From Methanothrix sp. (GTDB taxonomy: Archaea; Halobacteriota; Methanosarcinia; Methanotrichales; Methanotrichaceae): a stretch of DNA of 5,292 bases. The stretch covers positions 1-5,292 of the forward strand of contig JAQTXY010000171.1 of NCBI GenBank assembly GCA_028688535.1, written 5' to 3'. Under the pieces are notes generated by a model. That model was not told the DNA's origin and ran no database searches. It saw only the letters and a list, made by a program, of their open reading frames with translations. Both the position numbers and the translations under genes were made by a program. Below, piece after piece: positions 1 to 5,292 of this stretch (position 1 is its first letter; each line of letters begins with the position of its first letter).

Positions 1-106
1 GAGCGCGATTACCATCATTGGTTATAGTAATGATGTAATCGCCGATAGTTGAGTTAATCCGGTTGAACCATTCGGACTTCCTCGTGCCTTCCTTGGTCAC
101 AGTAAT
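1..106 (-). other. Start of a fifth DUF11-like repeat (partial)
   Basis: Thirty-five residues, ITVTKEGTRKSEWFNRINST followed by IGDYIITITNDGNRA. The first strand (ITVTK) and the D-Y-I-I-T-I-T-N-D-G strand match the opening of a DUF11 repeat (Y-x-I-x-V-x-N-x-G). The rest lies outside the window, so the assignment rests on this short stretch. It suggests that the unnamed domain is inserted between DUF11-like repeats and is not the C-terminal end of the protein. Confidence 0.6.
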
Positions 107-3100
107 ATGCGGATAGTCATACTTCGAGACGCCGGTCATAAGAATATGCCGGTTCAGGCTGAATTCGCCTGCATAGCGCTCTTCATTGTCTACCGCATCC
201 GTGCCATTTACTCCGACCGATGCTGCCCTGAAATCAGCAACACCATTGAAGGTGGCATTGGTCTTCATCTCGTTTAAGCCGAGTGCTACTGAATCCTTCT
301 TCAGATACTCCAGAGATGAGTATTTCTCGCTGATTAAAGTAGCGGGAGCCGAGCCCTTATTGGAAGTGTTGCACGGCACCTCTTTCGATACTGCGCCGGT
401 TGAGTCATTGGCAGCGACAATCACGCCTCCACGCAGCTTGCCGCTCTTGGACCACATTCCCTCATTCCACTTCATGTCCTGGTTTGCTTTGATGGTGGGT
501 GAATAATTGTAGCTGCTCGGTTTATGAGCAACCTCAATATCCTTCGCTATGTAACTGGTGAAGGTATCCACTATCTCCTCGCTCTTGTATGAGCCCGTAC
601 CAGACTCGTAGGTTCTCTGGCTGTCTCGAATCCTCTTGTCTGAGGCAACGAAACCTTCTCCAGAGGCGGCTTTGGTGGTTACAACGTTCTTGCCGTATTC
701 ATCAAATGATTCGTTGATGCTGAATTGGCCGCTGTAATCCTCCTGGCTCTCGAAGATAGGCTTAACCTTGGGTTTAGCATCAGGCGTAGCCTTCTTGAAG
801 AATCCAATGCTGCCCTTGCCGGTAAAGCTGGCATCTACTACCATATTCGATCCATTCTCATCCATCTTGACATACGAATCGCGGTCTACGTCGGTAGCGT
901 AGCGGTAGGTCTCATGCATAACTGAGCCGGTGATGTGGTTCTTAGCCCGGCTCTCCTCAGTCCATTTGGAGTCGTAATTTATGGCTTTATTGCCAGGCAG
1001 CTCGAAGGTAGTTGGAGCGTAGCTGGCGGATACGTTCTTCAGTGATTTGATGGATCTGTTCTCCCATTTGAGATTAGTCATCTCTTCCGAGTCGTAATCA
1101 CCGCTTCCATGTTCTCTAGTCTGTAGCTCAGTGCCTATATCATCTATAGTAACGCCGGCACAGGTGCTATTGGTCAGCTTCGTATCCCCAATTCTTGCTT
1201 CTACATAGACGCAATTCTCTATTCCATAGGGACCAACCGCAGTAGATAGGTCGTTATTCACATTGACGAAGCCCTTTCCTTTGACAGACTGTTCCAGGTC
1301 AAATGTGGTTCTGACCTTGGGTATCCTGGCTACTATGATAATATCTTCACATGTTCCGGGTCCGATATTACCAATGTGCCACAGACCGTCTTCAGACGTT
1401 TCCGGATAGGTTGCCACGATCTCAACCTGTCCAGGATTCTGGAATACATCCTTGACAATTACATCCTCCAGAGGCATCATTCCCCTCTGGTTACAGACAG
1501 TAATTGTATAGGTGATCTCCTCCCCAGGCCGGTATACCTTCTTGTCCGATGTCTTTGATACACCGAACCATTTAACAGAGACCTTGGCCTCGGCTTTATG
1601 TTCAACAGGCTCGCCTCCGCCCACAGGAACACCTGAAGCATAAACGACGTTATCCAGATCGCCTACAATATTGCTCGTAACAACAGTTTTCAGGTTTATC
1701 TTTATCTCGCCGCCAGGCGGAAGGGATGCAATTCCCGCTATTACTTCCAGATCACTCCATTGTATGACTCCAGGCGAAATCAGCACTCCGCCATGGTCAT
1801 CCTCCAGATAATCAAGGCCCTCCGGAAGGGTATCTATCGCTGACACTTTCACCAGGGCTATAGTGCCGTCGTTCTTGACGACTATCGGAAACTCGATTAC
1901 AGTTCCAGGCAGTCCGAAGTCCGGATAGGCGTCCTTGGTTACAGCGATGCTTGCTCTTTCAAGAATTACATCAGCGGTATCATGACCTTTCAGTTCTTCA
2001 CCATATTCTGTTTGTGCAGTGACATCAATACGATTGGTCATGGTCACCAAGACGGTTCCGGTTACCTTGGCTTTCATTACCAGATTGGCTGTACCGCCAT
2101 TGGCAGCCAGCGGACCGACATTATTCCAGACCAGGATTGTTGTTCCTGAGGGCCCTGGAGCTATGCTATCCGGTGCTGGAGTTGCTTCAACATAGCTAAG
2201 ACCATTGGGTAGAATATCTGTAGCCTGAGCTGTAATCAGATTTGTCGTACCCGTGTTGGTTACCTTCATGTTGAAGGTTACTATGGCGTTTACGGGACCA
2301 CTATTTGGATTTGCCGTCTTTTCGACCGTCATCGAGGACACATATGATGTGACAATTGCGGTATCGGAGCCGGGTATTTCTTCTCCAAATTCAGAAGTGC
2401 CCAGTACATCCACAACATTGGTCATCTGGCCGATGAAGTTGCCATCGATTGTCGCCCCGAGATGAATGGTACTAGTGCCGGTAAGGGCATCCAGCGGACC
2501 GACATTATTCCAGACCAGAGTGGTTATGCCTGTCGTTGGGTCGGTGGATGAAGTATCTGCAGGCGGCGTGCTCTTGGAGGCATCATAGGTCAAACCTTTA
2601 GGCAATAGATCCGTGACCTTAACAGTGGTCAATTTAGCTGTGCCGACGTTATCGACTTTTAGTGGGAACTCAATTGATGTGCCAACCGGACCTCTCTCCG
2701 GTATGGCTGATTTATCCACATTCATCAATACGTCGTAGGATCTGACCTCTACTGGATCGGTAGCAATGCATTTCGCATCGTCTGTGACGGTAACCGTATA
2801 GGTAGTAGTCGCGGACGCAGTCGGAGTGACCGTTGGATTGGCGATATTCGGATCATTCAGGTAGGTAGTCGGAGACCAGGAGTAAGTATACGGCGCAACA
2901 CCGTTGCTGGCCGTTGGGCTTCCGCCAATAACTACCGAGTCGCCAAGCTTTACCGCCTTATCAGGACCGGCATCAGCTTTTAAGGTCGTTGGCACTTTGA
3001 CGGACTGCGAGGTCGTTTCGGAAAATCCGTTATCGTCTGTTACAGTCAGCGTTACCGTATAGGTGTCGCCAGCGTCATAGATATGTGTTATCGTCTTGCC

Positions 3101-5292
3101 GGTTTCTGTTTTGCCATCACCAAAGTTCCAGGTGAAAACAGGATTCACGAGGTTTGGCGAGGCATCGCCGGCAAAGGCCACCTTCTGAAGGCACTGGACA
3201 TCCGCGTCGAAATCGATCGTTGAGACCTTGATTTCGCAGATATCCTCGGCTGTGCATTGCGCGTTATCAGTGACTAAGACGTTATAGGTGGTCGTTGCTG
3301 TCGGCGAGGCGGTAGGATTGGCTGCCGCAGGATTGTCAAGTCCGGTGGTAGGTGTCCAGGAGTAGGTATAGGGTGGAACGCCATTGCTGGCAGTGGGGGT
3401 GCCTCCGATGACAACCGATTTGCCCAAGAGGATGGTATGGTCGGGGCCGGCATCAGCAGCTAAGCTTGTTGGGACGGTGATCGGCTTACTGACCGTGCCT
3501 GGCTGGGCCAGACCCTGAGCGGTTACGGTCATAACCACGGTGTAGGTGCCGCCAGTGGCATAGACATGGGTGGGCTTAACGCCGATCTCATGTGCCGAGC
3601 CATCACCAAAATCCCAATCGTAAGCTGGATTGACAAGATTGGTGGAAGAGGCGGCGAATTCCACGGCCTGATTACATTTCGCCGTTGGTGTGAAATCGAT
3701 CGTTCCAACCGTGATCAATACCGGAGCCAGGGCTGGGCATTGCTTGCTGTCAGTTACCGTAACCATGTATGAAGTTGTAACCGTGGGCGATGCAATAGGA
3801 TTAGCTACCGCAGCATCGCTCAATCCAGTGGTCGGAATCCAGGAATAGATATAAGGAGCGACGCCACCGTTAGCCGTGGGGTTGCCTCCTATGGTAACCG
3901 ATTGGCCTTTGATGATGGTTTGATCAAACCCGGCGCTGGCGGTCAAGGTAGTTGGAACGACAATCGTCTTGGTGACCTGTGCGCTGGATCCTGACTCGCT
4001 CACAGTCATAATTACAGTGTATGTGCCGCCACTGGCATAGGTATGATCGGTCTTATCGCCGGAGGCATGAGCCGAGCCGTCACCAAAGTCCCAGTCGTAG
4101 GTAGGATTAGTGAGGCCCGTAGCCTCGGCTTCAAAGTCCACTTTCTGCATGCATCCGACGGTATAATCGAAATCCACATCCCATACAGTTATCAGTACGT
4201 CATCTTTCCCATTGCAGCCATTGTTGTCAGTTACAGTAACCTCATAGGTTTGGGAAACGTCAGGCTTAGCCACAGGATTAGCTGCCGAGGCATCATTCAG
4301 TCCGGTAGCCGGATCCCAGGAATAGGTGTAAGGCGGGAAGCCGAAATCAGCAGTGGGACTGCCGCCTATAGCAATAGAATCGCCCTTAATGATGATATGA
4401 TCAGAACCGGCGCTAACAGCTAACGTCTTTGGGATGGTGATTGTCTTCTTGACTACGCCGGGAGCGGCGAGATTATCGGCGGTCAAGGTCATGGTGACCT
4501 CGTAAGTACCGCCCAGCAAATAGGTATGAGTAAGCGGATTCTGGCCGCTGCCGTGTGTTGAGCTGTCGCCGAAGTTCCAGTCAAATTCGGGATTGGTAAG
4601 CTTGCTGATGTCTGAGACCGTGCCGGCAAAGTCCGCTTTTTGATCGCACAGTACCGTGGGGGTGAAGCCGATCTCCAGAACTGTCACGTCTACTGTATCG
4701 GTCTTAGAGCATGTGCCTGGCTTGTCGGCTCCTACGCTGTCTGTGACTGTGACCTCATAGGTATGGGAAATGGTGGGCGTCGCAACGGGATTTTCGGCCG
4801 CTGGATTGTCCAGACCGTCGGTTGGCAACCAGGAATAGGTGTAAGGCGAGACGCCATTTTTGCCGGTAGGATTGGCGGGAGTGCCACCGATTGTAGCCGA
4901 TTGGCCTTTGATTATAACCTGATCGTCACCGGCGTTTGCGACTAAGGTAGTCGGGATGGTGATTGTCTTCTTGACTACGCCGGGAGCGGCGAGGTTATCG
5001 GCGGTCAAGGTCATGGTGACCTCGTAGGTGCCGCCCAGCAAATAGGTATGAGTAGGCGGATTCTGGCCGCTGCCGTGTGTTGAGCTGTCGCCGAAGTTCC
5101 AGTCAAATTCGGGATTGGTAAGCTTGCTGATGTCTGAGACCGTGCCGGCAAAGTCTGCTTTTTGATCGCACAGTACCGTGGGGGTGAAGCCTATCTCCAG
5201 GACAGTCACGTCTACTGTATCGGTCTTAGAGCATGTGCCTGGCTTGTCGGCTCCTACGCTGTCTGTGACTGTGACCTCATAGGTATGGGAAA
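1..5292 (-). CDS. Giant repetitive surface protein with PKD and DUF11-like repeats (internal fragment, both ends missing)
   Basis: A single minus-strand frame is open for 1763 codons (5290 down to 2) with no stop, and its translation is coherent repeat protein throughout, so no frameshift is present. Neither start codon nor stop codon is in the window, so no signal peptide, anchor or ribosome binding site can be judged. N to C order: ten complete alternating PKD-type modules plus a partial one (residues 1-851), four DUF11-like repeats (852-1367), two copies of an unnamed sequon-rich domain (1368-1727), and the beginning of another DUF11-like repeat (1728-1763). PKD and DUF11 modules are extracellular beta-sandwiches used as stalks or for adhesion. 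No catalytic domain and no hydrophobic membrane segment is visible. I infer a secreted or cell-envelope structural/adhesive protein, probably archaeal (Methanosarcinales-like). A bacterial surface protein remains possible. The exact function and binding partner cannot be read from the sequence. Confidence 0.95.
107..601 (-). other. Unnamed sequon-rich domain, copy 2
   Basis: Begins GTGSYKSEEI (from 601), followed by AHKPSSYNYSPTIKAN, DMKWNEGMWSKSG, NATFNGVAD and RYAGEFSLNRHI (Tyr codon at 173-175), and ends MTGVSKYDYPH. The order of landmarks matches copy 1 at offsets of 169 residues (start motif) to 187 residues (Y-S/A-G motif), so copy 2 has net insertion in its middle. Sequons are NYS, NDS, NTS, NAT and NGT. 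One cysteine is at 371-373. Protein similarity is low but collinear; no similarity is obvious at the DNA level. Confidence 0.6.
602..1186 (-). other. Unnamed sequon-rich domain, copy 1
   Basis: I do not recognise a named family here. Landmarks are GSGDYDSEEM (from 1108), SASYAPTTFELPG, YDSKWTEESRAKN, DASFTGKG and DYSGQFSINES (Tyr codon at 734-736), then GEGFVASDKRI. The same landmarks recur in the same order in 601-107. It is strongly polar and charged with many Tyr, Ser and Asn, and has no hydrophobic segment long enough for a membrane helix. N-X-S/T sequons occur as NST, NRS, NVS, NGS and NES. One cysteine lies at 1160-1162. From memory, similar sequence occurs in Methanothrix-type surface proteins between DUF11 repeats; I could not check that. 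Confidence 0.6.
1187..1576 (-). other. DUF11-like repeat 4 (divergent, cysteine-containing)
   Basis: About 130 residues beginning VKWFGVSKTSDKKVYRPGE. EITYTITVCNQRG and VIVKDVFQNPGQ match the DUF11 core, but the LPxGL signature is replaced. GLWHIGNIGPGTCED matches the W-x-x-G-x-(I/L)-x-P-G segment of the family. Unlike repeats 1-3 it has cysteines (codons at 1493-1495, 1349-1351 and 1211-1213). The end of this unit (GKGFVNVNND to YVEARIG) may already belong to the following unnamed domain, so the boundary is approximate. Confidence 0.75.
1577..1954 (-). other. DUF11-like repeat 3
   Basis: About 126 residues beginning ASIAVTKDAYPDFGLPG. It shows IEFPIVVKNDGTIAL and AIDTLPEGLDYLEDD, then IQWSDLEVI in place of LVWNNVGPL, then PPGGEIKINLK. 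It is more diverged from repeats 1 and 2 than they are from each other. No cysteine. Confidence 0.87.
1955..2338 (-). other. DUF11-like repeat 2
   Basis: About 128 residues beginning SSMTVEKTANPNSGP. It shows FNMKVTNTGTTNL, ATDILPNGLSYVE, LVWNNVGPL and a closing YGEELKGHDTADV that parallels FGEEIPGSDTAIV in the preceding repeat. No cysteine. It is the closest match to the textbook DUF11 pattern in this window. Confidence 0.9.
2339..2737 (-). other. DUF11-like repeat 1
   Basis: About 133 residues beginning YDVLMNVDKSAIPERG. It has the family pattern: a basic/charged first strand, then GTSIEFPLKVDNVGTA (position of the usual Y-x-I-x-V-x-N-x-G), then VKVTDLLPKGLTYD (the V-x-D-x-L-P-x-G-L signature), then LVWNNVGPL and a closing strand around DTAIV. 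DUF11 repeats are extracellular beta-sandwiches common in archaeal and bacterial surface proteins. It contains no cysteine and follows the last PKD-like module directly. Confidence 0.88.
2738..3223 (-). other. Module pair B5-A5 (PKD + PKD-like), end of the array
   Basis: B5 (3223-2990, 78 residues) has FTWNFGDGKTETG, HIYDAGDTYTVTLTVTD. A5 (2989-2738, 84 residues) has DAGPDKA, VIGGSPTASNG, PYTYSWSP and TTTYTVTVTDD. A5 retains the conserved cysteine (AKC) but is followed by a DUF11-like repeat instead of a B module, so that cysteine has no partner at the usual distance. Confidence 0.9.
3224..3706 (-). other. Module pair B4-A4 (PKD + PKD-like)
   Basis: B4 (3706-3470, 79 residues) carries YDWDFGDGSAH and HVYATGGTYTVVMTV. 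A4 (3469-3224, 82 residues) carries DAGPDHT, VIGGTPTASNG, PYTYSWTP and TTTYNVLVTD. A4 has one additional cysteine six residues after the conserved one (C-T-A-E-D-I-C), unique in the array. Confidence 0.9.
3707..4183 (-). other. Module pair B3-A3 (PKD + PKD-like)
   Basis: B3 (4183-3953, 77 residues) shows a full PKD signature: YDWDFGDGSAH, then HTYASGGTYTVIMTV. A3 (3952-3707, 82 residues) shows SAGFDQ, TIGGNPTANGG, PYIYSWIP and SYMVTVTD. The B3 cysteine lies in VGCMQKVDF and the A3 cysteine in SKQC. Confidence 0.9.
4184..4678 (-). other. Module pair B2-A2 (PKD + PKD-like)
   Basis: B2 (4678-4430, 83 residues) differs from B1 at a single residue: Leu replaces Pro in the segment QNPLTHTY. A2 (4429-4184, 82 residues) is clearly diverged from A1, with SAGSDH, AIGGSPTADFG, PYTYSWDP and a short NNGC loop. 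Thus the very high similarity between neighbours stops exactly at the B2/A2 boundary. Confidence 0.9.
4431..4770 (-). repeat. Near-identical direct repeat, copy 2
   Basis: This is the partner of 4953-5292. The differences from it are at 4472, 4505, 4508, 4533, 4634, 4670, 4679 and 4682. Seven are silent; only 4533 changes an amino acid (CTT Leu here, CCT Pro in the other copy). It encodes the end of A1 and all of B2. Confidence 0.95.
4679..5200 (-). other. Module pair B1-A1 (PKD + PKD-like)
   Basis: B1 (5200-4952, 83 residues) has the PKD core WNFGDSS, then HTYLLGGTYEVTMTLT; the usual GDG is GDS here. A1 (4951-4679, 91 residues) has ANAGDDQ, TIGG, PYTYSWLP and THTY-like strand SHTYEVTVTD. 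This pair is 174 residues long against 159-162 for the later ones. The extra length comes from the loop before the A-module cysteine, a longer IGGTPANPTGKNG turn, and a few extra residues in B1. Together with A0 and B2 it forms the recently duplicated part of the array. Confidence 0.9.
4953..5292 (-). repeat. Near-identical direct repeat, copy 1 (N-terminal; reaches the window edge)
   Basis: This 340-bp stretch matches 4431-4770 with 8 substitutions and no gaps (about 97.6% identity), at an offset of 522 bp (174 codons). It encodes the end of A0 and all of B1. It is cut by the window edge, so the duplicated block may be longer. At the low-coordinate side identity stops at the module boundary after the TITIP linker. 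Confidence 0.95.
5201..5290 (-). other. Module A0, C-terminal 30 residues of a type A PKD-like module
   Basis: Only the last strand region is visible, beginning SHTYEVTVTD and ending at DVTV. It is identical in protein sequence to the end of module A1, including the enlarged loop DSVGADKPGTC that the later A modules lack. Its cysteine (residue 20) sits 21 residues before the first cysteine of B1. Confidence 0.85.

Larger units (their letters stand above)
2738..5290 (-). repeat. Alternating PKD-type A/B module array (A0 partial, then five B-A pairs)
   Basis: Two module types alternate strictly. B modules are canonical PKD domains; their FGD phenylalanine codons lie at 5093-5095, 4571-4573, 4085-4087, 3608-3610 and 3122-3124, giving periods of 174, 162, 159 and 162 residues. 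A modules carry an AGxD start, an IGGxP turn, (P)Y(T/I)YSW and a TYxVTVTD end; their SW tryptophan codons lie at 4829-4831, 4316-4318, 3839-3841, 3356-3358 and 2876-2878. B modules are 77-83 residues and A modules 82-91, close to the usual ~80-90 of a PKD fold. The linker between B and A is a short IP or VP followed by T/K-T/S-L. The array continues beyond the high-coordinate edge, so the true repeat number is unknown. Such arrays usually act as rigid spacers or adhesive stalks. Confidence 0.93.

Noticed and set aside
186..506. Plus-strand open frame of 106 codons
   Set aside because: It lies entirely opposite the 1763-codon minus-strand frame, has no recognisable domain, and its composition is what the antisense of the sequence encoding the unnamed domain would give.
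725..925. Plus-strand open frame of 66 codons
   Set aside because: Antisense shadow of the unnamed domain copy 1; no ribosome binding site context or family resemblance was seen.
1..1186. C-terminal anchor (transmembrane helix, PGF-CTERM or sorting signal)
   Set aside because: No hydrophobic segment of sufficient length is present and the frame does not end, so any anchor lies outside the window.
1376..1558. Plus-strand open frame of 60 codons
   Set aside because: Antisense to DUF11-like repeat 4, short, with no recognisable motif.
2253..2465. Plus-strand open frame of 70 codons with a hydrophobic stretch that might suggest a small membrane protein
   Set aside because: It is antisense to DUF11-like repeats 1 and 2; the hydrophobic look comes from the complement of their codons, and nothing supports independent expression.
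3566..4945. Three plus-strand open frames (3566-3772, 4043-4423, 4640-4945) with similar sequences, which might look like a family of small repeated proteins
   Set aside because: They resemble each other only because they are antisense to successive copies of the PKD-type array; their starts and lengths do not line up with the module boundaries and they lack any known domain.
2738..5290. Regular repeats as a possible CRISPR array or noncoding satellite
   Set aside because: The periods are about 480-520 bp, always whole codons, and units are diverged protein modules with a conserved PKD pattern; CRISPR repeats are short and nearly identical with unique spacers.
1..5292. Possible promoters, terminators, tRNA or other RNA genes inside the window
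   Set aside because: No noncoding gap exists; the frame is open from edge to edge and no tRNA-like or terminator-like hairpin stood out.

Overview
The whole window lies inside one very long protein-coding gene on the minus strand. One frame stays open for 1763 consecutive codons, from position 5290 down to position 2. It has no stop and neither terminus is in view, so this is an internal piece of a giant, repetitive, probably extracellular protein. No other gene, RNA gene, mobile element, CRISPR array, promoter or terminator could be supported. In the text below, residue 1 is the codon at 5288-5290.

Layout from the N-terminal side (high coordinates) to the C-terminal side (low coordinates): (1) 5290-2738, an alternating array of two beta-sandwich module types. 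Type B is a canonical PKD domain (WxFGDG ... HxY ... GGTYxVxMT). Type A is a PKD/Ig-like module (AGxDxxIxxGxSVxIGG ... PYTYSWxP ... NPxAxPT ... TYxVTVTD). The visible order is partial A0, B1-A1, B2-A2, B3-A3, B4-A4, B5-A5. (2) 2737-1187, four consecutive DUF11-like (CARDB/isopeptide-type) beta-sandwich repeats of about 126-133 residues. (3) 1186-107, two diverged copies of a domain I cannot name, rich in N-glycosylation sequons. (4) 106-2, the start of what looks like a further DUF11-like repeat that runs out of the window.

The architecture (stacked PKD, then DUF11, then a sequon-rich region) is typical of secreted or cell-surface stalk proteins, adhesins or envelope proteins. Proteins of this kind are especially common in methanogenic archaea of the Methanosarcinales, including Methanothrix/Methanosaeta, and the C-terminal domain reminds me of surface proteins from that group. 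This taxonomic lean is inference. Bacteroidota and some other bacteria carry similar A/B arrays, and the window has no independent phylogenetic marker. Base composition looks unremarkable, near 50% GC.

The most notable details are a near-identical 340-bp in-frame duplication at the N-terminal edge, a cysteine pair at invariant 21-residue spacing across every visible A-to-B junction, a complete absence of N-X-S/T sequons over the first ~1370 residues followed by eleven in the last ~390, and the two-copy unnamed domain. I see no evidence for a new multigene system. The interest lies in the construction of this one protein.
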